DNA from: Saprospiraceae bacterium
GTDB lineage: Bacteria > Bacteroidota > Bacteroidia > Chitinophagales > Saprospiraceae
Length of the DNA stretch: 35,294 bases
Direction of reading: 5' to 3'
Assembly (NCBI GenBank): GCA_021739645.1
Contig: JAIPBL010000066.1
Coordinates: 1 to 35,294 of the forward strand
The position numbers and the translations under genes are program-made. Below are positions 8,029-15,340 of this stretch, piece after piece; within the stretch, counting starts at the first letter, position 1, and each line of letters begins with the position of its first letter. Below the pieces are notes generated by a model. It did not search any database, had not been told where the DNA came from, and worked only from the letters and a program-made list of their open reading frames with translations.

Positions 8029-8057
8029 TTTGGACTTGATTTTCAGCCTTACTTTCG
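8029..8057 (+). promoter_or_regulatory. Bacteroidota-type promoter for the methyltransferase gene
   Basis: TTTG at 8029-8032 is followed after 17 nt by TACTTTCG at 8050-8057, a good fit to the -33/-7 arrangement. Transcription would begin near 8063, downstream of the ATG at 8059. This argues that translation starts at 8167 or 8206 instead. Confidence 0.55.
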
Positions 8058-8205
8058 AATGCAAAACCAAGATGCTGCGGGCAGTTTAGTTTTCAGGCCA
8101 TTAAATTCTATTTTGCAGCCATATTTTGGCAATCTGAAACAAGCGGGCATTGCCTCCCGTTTTTCAATGACTATCCTTGACCAACCTCCCAAACCATTTT
8201 ATCAA

Positions 8206-9822
8206 ATGCAAAAAAAAGACAACTACCTCCTCCGAGAGGAAATTTTCCGCCACCTAGATGGCATCGTGACTGCCCCGACTGCTTTTGCCCTGCACGAAAA
8301 AGGCGTGCTGGCCCATTTGCTCCAAGAAAAAGAGGCCGACCTGCAAGATTTGACCGCCAAATTCAAGGCCAACGAGGGCTACCTCAACGTGGCGCTGCGG
8401 GTGCTCTGCTCGCAAGGCTGGCTCACGCAACAACTTGACAACCAAAAAGATACGATTCGCTACGCAACGACGGAGACGAGCGAAACGGCTTTTGCACTCG
8501 TGCCGCTTTACGCCGAAGTGGTTCATCTGCTCAAACTCAGCGAGAAATACCACAACCGCCGCTTCGAAGTGGAGCCGTTCCGGGTGCTCAAGTCCATCTT
8601 CGAAAAATACCGCAACGACTACGGCCTCCACCTTTCCGAAGATGAAAAAATCCGTGCCGTGCAGCACCAGGTTTTGAAGCACATCGAGGGCATTTTGGTG
8701 GGGCCAACGGTGGTGCATTTGGGCATGGGCGGCATGTTTCACAAGTACTTCATGGAGGCTTCGTTCCGGCCGGACGAGTACCACAAAGACCCGGAAAGCT
8801 TCAAGGAACTGCTCGATATGTTTGCGCACCTCGGATGGTTTTTGGAAAAAAACGAGACGTACCGTTTCACGGAAAAGGGCTTGTTTTTGGCACGGCGGGC
8901 CAGTGCCTACGGTGTGACGGTTTCGTACATTCCGATGCTCCGCAAGCTGGACGAGCTGATTTTTGGCAACCCGAACCTGCTGCGGGACATCCCCGAAGGT
9001 GCGCCGGAGCTGCACGTGGACCGGGAAATGAACGTCTGGGGCAGCGGTGGCGCTCATGCTGCCTATTTCAAAAAAGTGGACGAAGTCATCATCGGGCTGT
9101 TCAACCGGCCCATTGCGGAGCAACCAAAAGGCATCCTCGACATGGGCTGCGGCAACGGGGCGTTCCTCAAGCACATCTACGAAGTCATCGAACAGCGGAC
9201 GCTGCGGGGCGAGATGCTGGCCGAGAACCCGCTCTTCCTCGTCGGGGCCGACTACAACAAGGCGGCGCTGCGGGTGACCCGCAACAACTTGATTCAGGCG
9301 GACATCTGGGCGAAAATCGTCTTTGGCGACATCGGCAGGCCGGAACTGCTGGCCACCGACCTGCTGGATGACTACGGCATCCACCTCGGCGACCTGCTGA
9401 ACGTGCGCACCTTCCTCGACCACAACCGGATTTGGTCGCAGCCGTCCCAAATTACGCCGGGCAGGGTGAGCGAGTCCACCGGCGCTTTTGCGCATCGGGG
9501 CCAGCGGATTTCCAACAACCTCGTGGAGGACAACCTGGCCGAGCATTTCCGTAAATGGACGCCCTACGTGGGCAAGTTCGGGCTGCTGGCCATCGAGCTG
9601 CACACGATTGACCCGGTGCTTGCTGCGCAAAACATCGGCAAAACCGCCGTGACTGCCTACGATGCCACGCACGGTTTCAGCGACCAGTACATCGTCGAAA
9701 TCGAGGTGTTTCACAAGGTGGCGAAGGAGGCGGGATTGAACGTGGTGGAGCAGTATTTCAGCAAATTCCCGAACTCAGATTTGGCGACGGTGAGCATCAA
9801 TTTGCTTGCGAGCGGGGGGTGA
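8206..9822 (+). CDS. SAM-dependent methyltransferase with two N-terminal winged-helix-like units
   Basis: Predicted class I methyltransferase of about 538 aa. The SAM-binding motif ILDMGCGNG lies at residues 310-318, with an acidic VGADYN motif after it. The N-terminal half appears to hold two related units. The first (about 5-70) reads REEIFRHLDGIVTAPTAFAL and ends in VLCSQGWL. The second (about 160-230) reads HQVLKHIEGILVGPTVVHLG and ends in MFAHLGWFL, followed by a wing-like YRFTEKGLFL. This resembles a duplicated O-methyltransferase-type winged helix. The overall plan recalls the AprA-type methyltransferases of polyketide pathways, but that link is only from memory. The start could also be 8167; the ATG at 8059 lies upstream of the predicted transcription start. 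The substrate is unknown and no biosynthetic cluster surrounds it. Confidence 0.8.
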   Translation: MQKKDNYLLREEIFRHLDGIVTAPTAFALHEKGVLAHLLQEKEADLQDLTAKFKANEGYLNVALRVLCSQGWLTQQLDNQKDTIRYATTETSETAFALVPLYAEVVHLLKLSEKYHNRRFEVEPFRVLKSIFEKYRNDYGLHLSEDEKIRAVQHQVLKHIEGILVGPTVVHLGMGGMFHKYFMEASFRPDEYHKDPESFKELLDMFAHLGWFLEKNETYRFTEKGLFLARRASAYGVTVSYIPMLRKLDELIFGNPNLLRDIPEGAPELHVDREMNVWGSGGAHAAYFKKVDEVIIGLFNRPIAEQPKGILDMGCGNGAFLKHIYEVIEQRTLRGEMLAENPLFLVGADYNKAALRVTRNNLIQADIWAKIVFGDIGRPELLATDLLDDYGIHLGDLLNVRTFLDHNRIWSQPSQITPGRVSESTGAFAHRGQRISNNLVEDNLAEHFRKWTPYVGKFGLLAIELHTIDPVLAAQNIGKTAVTAYDATHGFSDQYIVEIEVFHKVAKEAGLNVVEQYFSKFPNSDLATVSINLLASGG

Positions 9823-9825
9823 AAA

Positions 9826-9855
9826 ATTGGGTATTGGGTATTGGGTATTGGGTAG
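9826..9855. repeat. Intergenic word repeat (AATTGGGTATTGGG family)
   Basis: Three to four tandem copies of ATTGGGT/GTATTGG (7-nt period) follow directly after the methyltransferase stop codon. The same word, with its inverted partner, is used at 28873-28935. Confidence 0.75.
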
Positions 9856-9889
9856 CGTTGACTTCACGGCTGTTGGAAGTTTTTAATTT

Positions 9890-10093
9890 ATGCGAATTAG
9901 GGGTTGAAATGCGGCTAAACGTGCCGTTAGGCACGAAATATTGGTAGCAATATGCCCAAACATCGGTCTGCGTGCCGTTAGGTACGCTACTTCTCGTGGG
10001 AATTGTTGCGTACCTACGGCACGCAGACCCATTTTCATTCGATTTCTACCGACATTTTGTGCCTAACGGCACATTTCAATCCCTAATTCGCAT
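9890..10093. mobile_element. Nested palindromic MITE/REP-like element
   Basis: About 204 bp with several layers of dyad symmetry. The outer arms 9890-9911 and 10072-10093 are reverse complements with one mismatch. The inner motif GTGCCGTTAGGCAC at 9921-9934 pairs with GTGCCTAACGGCAC at 10059-10072, each also being partly self-complementary. The symmetry extends imperfectly for about 20 bases further in. A central hairpin pairs 9965-9987 with 10008-10029 (one bulged T) around a 20-nt loop. No coding capacity is present. It may be a non-autonomous element mobilised by a REP-associated or IS transposase elsewhere. It fills most of the 350-nt gap between the methyltransferase and DUF1080 genes. 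Confidence 0.8.
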
Positions 10094-10141
10094 AATTTCT
10101 AAATTTCCAATTTCCAATTAGCGTCAATTGCCTCTCGCTGT

Positions 10142-10149
10142 TAGCTTTG
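10142..10149 (+). promoter_or_regulatory. Bacteroidota -7 box for the DUF1080 gene
   Basis: TAGCTTTG matches TAnnTTTG. It predicts a start site near 10156 and a short leader to the ATG at 10173, and it argues against a start at 10128. No good -33 element is seen. Confidence 0.45.
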
Positions 10150-10172
10150 CAGTTCATCAAAAACAAAACAAA

Positions 10173-10793
10173 ATGCGACGCATCCTCCTTCCTTTGCTGC
10201 TTTTTGCTTGCCTCTTCACGGCTTGCGATACTTCTAAAAAAGCAACCGCTACCGACAAATCCATCTCCCTTTTCAACGGAAAAAACCTCGACGGCTGGAT
10301 AAATTACGGCCGTGAAAAATGGTACGTGGAAGACGGCCTGCTCATCTGCGAAAGCGGTCAGTACAAAGAGTACGGCTATCTCGGCACCGAGCAAAAATTC
10401 AAGGACTTCGACCTGACGCTGGAATTCAAGCAAGAAGCAAACGGCAACAGCGGCGTGTTTTTCCGCTCCAGCATTGAGGGCACGAAGGTCTCCGGCTGGC
10501 AGGCCGAAGTTGCCCCGAAAGGCCACTCCACGGGTGGCATCTACGAGAGCTACGGCCGGGGCTGGCTCATCAAGCCGATTCCCTCACTGGACGAGGTGCT
10601 GAAAGAAGACGAGTGGAACACGATGCGCATCCGCTGTGTCGGCGACGAGGTGACGACCTACCTGAACGGCATCGAAATGATTACGTTGAAAGACGAAAAA
10701 ATCGGGCAGGCGAAGGGGCAGATTGCGCTGCAGATTCATGATGGCGGGGGGATTAAGGTGCGGTGGCGGAATATTCGAATCAAGCGGCTTTAA
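10173..10793 (+). CDS. DUF1080-family lipoprotein (3-keto-disaccharide hydrolase-like)
   Basis: Lipoprotein of 206 aa. The signal peptide ends in the lipobox LFTAC, with Cys18 as the acylated residue. Residues 30 to the end form a single concanavalin-like DUF1080 domain: SLFNGKNLDGW, WYVEDGLLIC, FKQEANGNSGVFFRS, GGIYESYGRGWL, EWNTMRIRCVGDEVTTYLNG and GQIALQIHDGGGIKVRWRNIRIK. The family includes 3-keto-glycoside hydrolases; it is common in Bacteroidota and Planctomycetota and acts on sugars at the cell envelope. The ATG at 10173 gives the proper signal peptide and lies behind a promoter box. The gene is convergent with kynureninase, 19 nt apart. The family assignment is secure; the substrate is not. 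Confidence 0.93.
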   Translation: MRRILLPLLLFACLFTACDTSKKATATDKSISLFNGKNLDGWINYGREKWYVEDGLLICESGQYKEYGYLGTEQKFKDFDLTLEFKQEANGNSGVFFRSSIEGTKVSGWQAEVAPKGHSTGGIYESYGRGWLIKPIPSLDEVLKEDEWNTMRIRCVGDEVTTYLNGIEMITLKDEKIGQAKGQIALQIHDGGGIKVRWRNIRIKRL

Positions 10794-10815
10794 CACGAAC
10801 TGCCAGTCTGTGTTA
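10791..10815. terminator. Small hairpin spanning both stop codons of a convergent pair
   Basis: TAACAC at 10791-10796 and GTGTTA at 10810-10815 are reverse complements. The first contains the stop codon of the DUF1080 gene and the second the stop codon of kynureninase. The stem is only 6 bp, so terminator function is doubtful, but it follows the window's pattern of inverted repeats reaching into stop codons. Confidence 0.35.
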
Positions 10816-12084
10816 CGAACGCCCCAACAAATCCACCAACCGCCAGCAATCCTTAAAACTATTGTACATCGGCACGGGCGCTACCCGAATCACGTTCGGC
10901 TCCCGCCAGTCGGCGATAACACCGTTTTCCGTGAGGTAATCGAAGAGCTTTTTGCCCTCATCGCCCGTCAAAATGGAGAGTTGAGCGCCCCGCTCTTCAG
11001 GGTTCTTCGGGGTGATGATGTGGAAGCGGCGATGTCCCGATTTTTCATTCAAATTTTCTATCAAATATTCCAAGTAGGCCGTCATTTGCAAGCTCTTTTC
11101 CCGCAGTGCCTCCATGCCGACTTCATCGAACATATCGAGGCTGACCTTGTGGGCGGCCATGCTCAGGACTTGGGCGTTGCTCAGTTGCCAGCCCGCAGCG
11201 CCGAGCATGGGTTTGAAGCCTTTTTTCATCAAAAAACGGCTCTCCTCATCGTGGCCCCACCAGCCAGCGAAGCGAGGGAAGTTGGGGTCATTCCCATGTT
11301 TTTCATGAACAAAAAGGCCGCTGGGGCCGCCGGGGCCGCTGTTCAGGTATTTGTAGCTGCACCAACAAGCGAAGTCCACGTTCCAGTCGTGGAGTTGGAG
11401 CGGCAGGTTTCCGGCGGTGTGGGCCAGGTCGAAGCCAGCGAAGGCACCCACTTCGTGCGCCTTTTCCGTTATTTTTTTCAGGTCAAAAAACTGTCCAGTG
11501 TAGTAGTTCACGCCGCTGAACATGACCACGGCCACGCTGTCGCCGTGCTGCGCAATGGTCGCCAGAATATCTTCGGTGCGGAGGGTCTCCTCGCCAGTTC
11601 TTGGTGTCACTTCAATCACCGCTTCGTTGGGGTCAAGGCCGTGCCACCGAGCCTGTGTTTCCATGGCGTACATGTCGGAAGGGAAAGCCCCGGCTTCCAT
11701 GATGATTTTAAAACGCTGCTTCGTGGGCCGGTAAAAAGATGCCATGAGCAGGTGCAGGTTGGTCGTGAGGGTATTCGCCACCACCACCTCTGACTCCAGC
11801 GCCCCCACCAGCCGGGCGCTCTGCGGTTGCAGGAATTTGTGGTAGTGCATCCAGGGCATATCACCTTTGAAGTGGCCTTCCACGCCGTACTCCCGCCAGT
11901 GTTTCAGCTCTTTGCGAAGCGCCTTTTCGACGCCGTGCGGCTGCAGGCCGAGCGAGTTGCCAGTGAAATAAAGTACGTTCTTGCCGTTGTGTTTTGGAAA
12001 GAAAAACCGCTGGCGGTAGGGGCGCAGCGTGTCGGCTTTGTCGAGTTCTTGGGCGTGGGCGAAAGTGGGTTGAAAGTTCGTCAA
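10813..12084 (-). CDS. kynU: Kynureninase
   Basis: PLP-dependent hydrolase that splits L-kynurenine to anthranilate and alanine, or 3-hydroxykynurenine to 3-hydroxyanthranilate. It has 423 aa, typical for the family. Lys245 in WCSYKYLNSGPGG is the expected PLP lysine. YFTGNSLGLQP, FDLAHTAGNLPLQLHDW and the C-terminal RVAPVPMYNSF are characteristic. The N-terminus is complete relative to the family but has no ATG: the only suitable start is a TTG at 12084, which overlaps the hicA stop as TTGA (12081-12084). Translation is therefore probably coupled to the toxin-antitoxin genes. No other kynurenine-pathway or NAD-synthesis gene is in the window. Confidence 0.95.
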   Translation of the reverse strand: MTNFQPTFAHAQELDKADTLRPYRQRFFFPKHNGKNVLYFTGNSLGLQPHGVEKALRKELKHWREYGVEGHFKGDMPWMHYHKFLQPQSARLVGALESEVVVANTLTTNLHLLMASFYRPTKQRFKIIMEAGAFPSDMYAMETQARWHGLDPNEAVIEVTPRTGEETLRTEDILATIAQHGDSVAVVMFSGVNYYTGQFFDLKKITEKAHEVGAFAGFDLAHTAGNLPLQLHDWNVDFACWCSYKYLNSGPGGPSGLFVHEKHGNDPNFPRFAGWWGHDEESRFLMKKGFKPMLGAAGWQLSNAQVLSMAAHKVSLDMFDEVGMEALREKSLQMTAYLEYLIENLNEKSGHRRFHIITPKNPEERGAQLSILTGDEGKKLFDYLTENGVIADWREPNVIRVAPVPMYNSFKDCWRLVDLLGRS

Positions 12085-12275
12085 AATGGGCTAGGTATTC
12101 TTAGCTGTTTGCAAATATGGATACAGAGGATTCGGTTAATCGTAGGATGCCTTGGCACAGCAACTGGCGGTGCATCGGGGTTGTCAATATTGATAAAAAT
12201 GGAATGACGGCTACCCTCTCTGAATAGTTGGCATCCATGTTTGTTCAAGTGTTGGAGAAATTCTTTGCGCTTCAT
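12081..12275 (-). CDS. hicA: HicA-family mRNA interferase toxin
   Basis: Small toxin of 64 aa of the HicA type, which cleaves mRNA through a double-stranded-RNA-binding-like fold. It shows the family layout: KEFLQHLNKHGCQLFREG, then GSRHSIF with the catalytic His in the expected place, and VAVPRHPTINRILCIHICKQL with the usual C-terminus. It starts at the ATG at 12275, 2 nt after the stop of the antitoxin gene. Its stop overlaps the TTG start of kynureninase. Antitoxin-first gene order is a known variant of HicBA modules. Confidence 0.88.
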   Translation of the reverse strand: MKRKEFLQHLNKHGCQLFREGSRHSIFINIDNPDAPPVAVPRHPTINRILCIHICKQLRIPSPF

Positions 12276-12277
12276 TA

Positions 12278-12505
12278 TCAGGCAAGTTCTAGTTCTTCCC
12301 GTATCACGTTTTGGTGATACCCTTTTCTACGTGATAGTTCACGCTGTGCCTCAAGCACCATTTCAAGTGCATCCATGAGGTTTTCTTTTACCTCCTCCAA
12401 AGTTTCACCTTGAGTACAGACGTTCGGCATCTCTTCGACAAATGCCATGAAACCGCCTTCTTCTGTGGGTTCAATGATCGCGTTGAATTTAAATGCAGCT
12501 TTCAT
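12278..12505 (-). CDS. hicB: HicB-family antitoxin
   Basis: Antitoxin of 75 aa for the adjacent HicA. It has a partly degraded RNase H-like HicB fold with FNAIIEPTEEGGFMAFVEEMP and CTQGETLEEVKENLMDALEMVLEAQRE. No C-terminal DNA-binding helix-turn-helix or ribbon-helix-helix is evident, so autoregulation may need another factor or work through the complex. The ATG at 12505 is chosen because the family starts near KFNAIIEP; a longer reading to 12622 would overlap the upstream nucleotidyltransferase gene and does not resemble HicB. Confidence 0.88.
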   Translation of the reverse strand: MKAAFKFNAIIEPTEEGGFMAFVEEMPNVCTQGETLEEVKENLMDALEMVLEAQRELSRRKGYHQNVIREELELA

Positions 12506-12555
12506 AAACAGTATTTTTAATGGCAAGAATGGCAAGCAAGTTTGTCCTATCTTTT

Positions 12556-12855
12556 TCAAGCATAAATGGCAGATTGAAGTATCTGAGTTTTGAAATATGG
12601 TTTCAAATATTTCTCCCTGCACAAGTCCACTTTTCGATGAAAACGAGCACCGACCATTTGCCGAATGGCTTCTTTTTTTTCAGATAAATTATCTGTTTGC
12701 GGCGCAAATTCAATAATCAAGTCAATATCGCTAACATCACTTTGTTCATTCCGAGCAAATGAACCGAAAAGCCCAATTTTGCTGACATGAAACTGCTTTT
12801 CTAGCATCGGTTTGATGTCAGTCAAATAGCTCAATATGTTTTCCTTGGAAATCAT
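12556..12855 (-). CDS. MNT-type nucleotidyltransferase domain protein
   Basis: A 99-aa protein of the minimal nucleotidyltransferase family. It has the signature GLFGSFARNEQSDVSDIDL (GSxAR at 31-35, metal-binding Asp43 and Asp45). Such proteins act as antitoxins that AMPylate or otherwise modify HEPN toxins (MntA/HepT). No HEPN gene is adjacent; instead the next genes are hicB and hicA, 50 nt downstream. The ATG at 12855 is preferred over a TTG at 12864. It may be an orphan antitoxin left after loss of its partner, or may act on a partner elsewhere. Confidence 0.88.
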   Translation of the reverse strand: MISKENILSYLTDIKPMLEKQFHVSKIGLFGSFARNEQSDVSDIDLIIEFAPQTDNLSEKKEAIRQMVGARFHRKVDLCREKYLKPYFKTQILQSAIYA

Positions 12856-12919
12856 TGTATTCAAATAAATCGCCGCAATTTACACCTTTCCTCCCGCCCC
12901 ACAAACTACGGGCAGGCCG

Positions 12920-12953
12920 CAATCGTAAATCCAAAATCGTCAATCGTCAATCA
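12920..12953. repeat. Intergenic word repeat (ATCGTAAAT / ATCGTCAAT family)
   Basis: AATCGTAAATCC is followed by AATCGTCAATCGTCAATCA. The last unit contains the TCA that is the (reverse-complement) stop codon of the alkyltransferase gene at 12951-12953. The word family is shared with 3692-3805 and 30491-30535. Confidence 0.7.
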
Positions 12954-13445
12954 AAACAAGCTCCCCTGCTCCCCGTAGCTCATCGGGTTTTCCAATTCGA
13001 GCAGTTTCCGCTTCATGTCGAGGCCGTAAAAATAGCCTTGCAGGTCGCCGTCCTTGGCAATGACCCGGTGGCATGGGATGACGATAGCAATGGGATTGGA
13101 ACGGTTGGCGAGGCCCACGGCCCGCACGGCTTCGGGGTTATTGATTTGCTTCGCAATGGCCGAGTAGCTGGTGGTGTGGGCATAAGGGATTTTCAGTAGC
13201 TGCCGCCAAACACTTTGGTTAAAAGCCGTGCCCGCCGAGAAGTCCAACAGCAGGTCGAACTCGGTGCGCTGGCGATAGAAATACTCGCTCAACTGCCGAG
13301 CCGCTTCCAGTACATGCTCTGGCCCATCGTGCCAATCTTCCGGCGGAATTGCCTGGTTTTGAAGCAGTTGCACCCCAGTGATGGCGTGGTCGTTTGCCTC
13401 GATTTTGAAGCAGCCAAATGGAGAATGGTAGTAGAAGGTGTGCAT
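12951..13445 (-). CDS. ogt: Methylated-DNA--protein-cysteine S-methyltransferase
   Basis: Suicide DNA-repair enzyme that moves the alkyl group from O6-alkylguanine to its own cysteine. It has 164 aa, typical for Ogt. The active-site motif IVIPCHRVI is present with Cys125. FNQSVWRQLLKIPYAHTTSYSAIAKQI forms the helix-turn-helix that binds DNA, and AVGLANRSNPIAI holds the conserved arginine-finger region. The ATG at 13445 gives a full-length protein. A 24-bp hairpin lies between it and the upstream gene on the same strand. It is not fused to AlkA or Ada domains. Confidence 0.95.
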   Translation of the reverse strand: MHTFYYHSPFGCFKIEANDHAITGVQLLQNQAIPPEDWHDGPEHVLEAARQLSEYFYRQRTEFDLLLDFSAGTAFNQSVWRQLLKIPYAHTTSYSAIAKQINNPEAVRAVGLANRSNPIAIVIPCHRVIAKDGDLQGYFYGLDMKRKLLELENPMSYGEQGSLF

Positions 13446-13451
13446 GGCACA

Positions 13452-13518
13452 AAGTTATGAATTAGGCGTGATGCGTTCACCATTTGCCTACTACCGCATC
13501 ACGCCTGATTCACAACTT
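13452..13518. repeat. Intergenic 24-bp inverted repeat
   Basis: The arms 13452-13475 and 13495-13518 are reverse complements at 22 of 24 positions, with a 19-nt loop. A run of six T follows on the plus strand. The repeat sits between two genes on the minus strand (stop at 13522, next start at 13445) and may reduce read-through. The loop contains TTCACCATT, the reverse complement of the AATGGTGAA word near 1055. Confidence 0.8.
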
Positions 13519-13521
13519 TTT

Positions 13522-15174
13522 TCATTCGAAGGTCAAGCTCCCAAACCGATACCCCCTACCCCGCTCGCCCAGCACGGCCATCTCCCGCTTGCCGATTTGC
13601 TTGCACATTTTCGGCCGGGTCACCACACCTGCATCCCGGTTTGAAGTGAGGGGATAGACGCTGACATCACCCTTGATGCTGACTTGCGCCAGCGCCACCA
13701 CGCTGTTGTTGCCACCAGTGTAAGTGTACAGTTTGCCATCGTTACGGCCAAAATTACGGCCATCGTCGTTGAAAAGGAAAAAGAAGCCGTCACGGGTCGT
13801 CGTCATGGCGTAACTGGAGTAGTAGCCGCCGTCGTTGCGGGTTTCCTGTCGCTTGGGTATCCTCGACGACCACTCTATCTGCCCGTCGGGGCTGATGTTC
13901 ACCACGATAATGTCGTTGTAGTGGTAGTAATAATCAGTCTGGCGGTTGTTGTAGCGGTTGTAGTAGAACGGGTCGTAAAACGGCGAGTAGTAGGGGTTGT
14001 AAAGCCCATAATTGTTGTTGTAATCCTGCTCCACAAAGTATTGCTCTGCCACAAGCACTGCCCCGCCATCGCTGCGCAAAACCAGCTCGTCGAGGGAGTA
14101 GTCGAACAATTCGGGCGCTTTGCGAGTATCGCCCTTGTTTTCCGCCTCGGCAGCCTTTTGGCGGCTGCGGTCGGACATGAAGGCTGTGCGGAAATCAAAG
14201 GGAAACTCCGAAGACTTCCGATTCTTAACTGCCCGTTCGTGGGGGTCAAGTTGGAAAAAATACGTGCCTTTCACGCTGTACGTCCCACGCTCAGAGTAAA
14301 ATCCAGCAAAGACCAGGTTCCCGTCGTTACCAATTCGAAAAGTCAAGTCGGTGATGAATTTGTCCTCCAAATCAATACGATACTCCTCGAAAGCTGTGCC
14401 GTTGTCCATGTAGGCCAGCACGACGTAGCGGTAGGTCGGATTGCCCCGGCGGCGGTATTTTGCGTTGTCTTCGTAAAGCACGCCAAGCAGGTAAACATTG
14501 CCGTCGTTGTCGATGCGATAATCCTCGACGGTGAATTTATCATCATTGTACGGCAGCACGATGTTCTTCTCCCATAGGAGGTCAAAATTTTGGTCAAAAA
14601 CCCGGAACCCGAAGCGTTCCGGGCTTTTTCGCTCGTAGGGCAACTCGTTGTAAATCAACAAATTGGAACTGTCTTTCGAAATGCTGTACGCAAAACTGCC
14701 TTCCACTTCCTTATTGCGAGCTTCCGTCTCACAGACCATTTCGAGGCTCTTGCTCGCCACCAGCGACTTGGTGCTCACCTCCTGTTTGAAGAGGTAATTG
14801 CGCTTCTTCGCTGTGTTGTTGAACGAAGTGAGCAGGTAGAGTTTGCCGCCGAAGTAGAGTACGTTTTCGAAGTCACGCTGCTTGCGCTTGTACTTCAGGT
14901 CCATCTCCTCGGAGCGCACGAGTTTCATTTCCTTCGAAAAATATTCGATCCAGACTTTGGGTTTGGCGTTCACGCTTTTCTGCACTTTTTGGCGAAGCAC
15001 GTAAAAGCCATCTGGGGTGATGCCGATGACCTTGGTGGCCACGGTGTTGCCGGGTTCGTTGTTATCAGGGCCCCAGGTGAGCTTCGCAGGAGCGTCGGTT
15101 TGGGCTGTCGCCAAATGTTTACCGAAGGAGAAAAAAATGATAAAAATTAAGGCTTTCAGAATGTATTTCCGCAT
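13522..15174 (-). CDS. Exported protein of unknown function, Tyr/Asn-rich segment
   Basis: I do not recognise this 550-aa protein. It begins with a signal peptide (KALIFIIFFSFGKHLATAQ, cleavage after TAQ). The rest is soluble and rich in beta-type strands with repeated phrases such as DNDGNVYLLGVLYED and IGNDGNLVFAGFYSE, which could form a beta-propeller. Near residues 400-440 is an unusual Tyr/Asn-rich run (NYGLYNPYYSPFYDPFYY). It lacks a clear C-terminal sorting domain, so a periplasmic location is likely. The start at 15174 is supported by the signal peptide and by a promoter box at 15217-15224; a start at 15270 would lie upstream of that promoter. Confidence 0.8.
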   Translation of the reverse strand: MRKYILKALIFIIFFSFGKHLATAQTDAPAKLTWGPDNNEPGNTVATKVIGITPDGFYVLRQKVQKSVNAKPKVWIEYFSKEMKLVRSEEMDLKYKRKQRDFENVLYFGGKLYLLTSFNNTAKKRNYLFKQEVSTKSLVASKSLEMVCETEARNKEVEGSFAYSISKDSSNLLIYNELPYERKSPERFGFRVFDQNFDLLWEKNIVLPYNDDKFTVEDYRIDNDGNVYLLGVLYEDNAKYRRRGNPTYRYVVLAYMDNGTAFEEYRIDLEDKFITDLTFRIGNDGNLVFAGFYSERGTYSVKGTYFFQLDPHERAVKNRKSSEFPFDFRTAFMSDRSRQKAAEAENKGDTRKAPELFDYSLDELVLRSDGGAVLVAEQYFVEQDYNNNYGLYNPYYSPFYDPFYYNRYNNRQTDYYYHYNDIIVVNISPDGQIEWSSRIPKRQETRNDGGYYSSYAMTTTRDGFFFLFNDDGRNFGRNDGKLYTYTGGNNSVVALAQVSIKGDVSVYPLTSNRDAGVVTRPKMCKQIGKREMAVLGERGRGYRFGSLTFE

Positions 15175-15216
15175 GGTTTGAATCTTTGTTTTTTGTAAAA
15201 TCCTCCAATAAATTTT

Positions 15217-15224
15217 CAAAGGTA
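15217..15224 (-). promoter_or_regulatory. Bacteroidota -7 box for the 550-aa exported protein
   Basis: The minus strand reads TACCTTTG, an exact TAnnTTTG match. It predicts a start near 15210 and a leader of about 36 nt. TTTC lies about 19 nt upstream in place of TTTG. Confidence 0.55.
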
Positions 15225-15315
15225 AAAGATTTTGGAAGCGTTGGAAATGAAACAGTTTCAAGGCTTGCATGGCTCAACCATTTTAAAAAATTAACGCCAT
15301 TTTGACACTTGTTTA

Positions 15316-15323
15316 TACCTTCG
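15316..15323 (+). promoter_or_regulatory. Possible -7 box for the TonB receptor gene
   Basis: TACCTTCG (TAnnTTCG variant) lies 17 nt before the ATG at 15341. No convincing -33 element at the usual spacing is present, so another sigma factor or an activator could be involved. Confidence 0.4.
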
Positions 15324-15340
15324 GCTAAAATTATGGGCTT

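Noticed and set aside
8059-8205. N-terminal extension of the methyltransferase from the ATG at 8059
   Set aside because: That ATG lies at the -7 box of a good promoter, upstream of the predicted transcript start, and the extra residues show no domain.
8254-9714. 486-codon open frame on the minus strand
   Set aside because: It is antisense to the well-supported methyltransferase, shows no domain, and comes from the GC-rich codon pattern of the sense gene.
12084-12084. Kynureninase as a truncated gene because it lacks an ATG
   Set aside because: The protein aligns with the family from its first residues when read from the TTG, so a TTG start is likelier than truncation.
12556-12855. Complete MntA/HepT toxin-antitoxin pair
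   Set aside because: No HEPN-domain gene is adjacent on either side.
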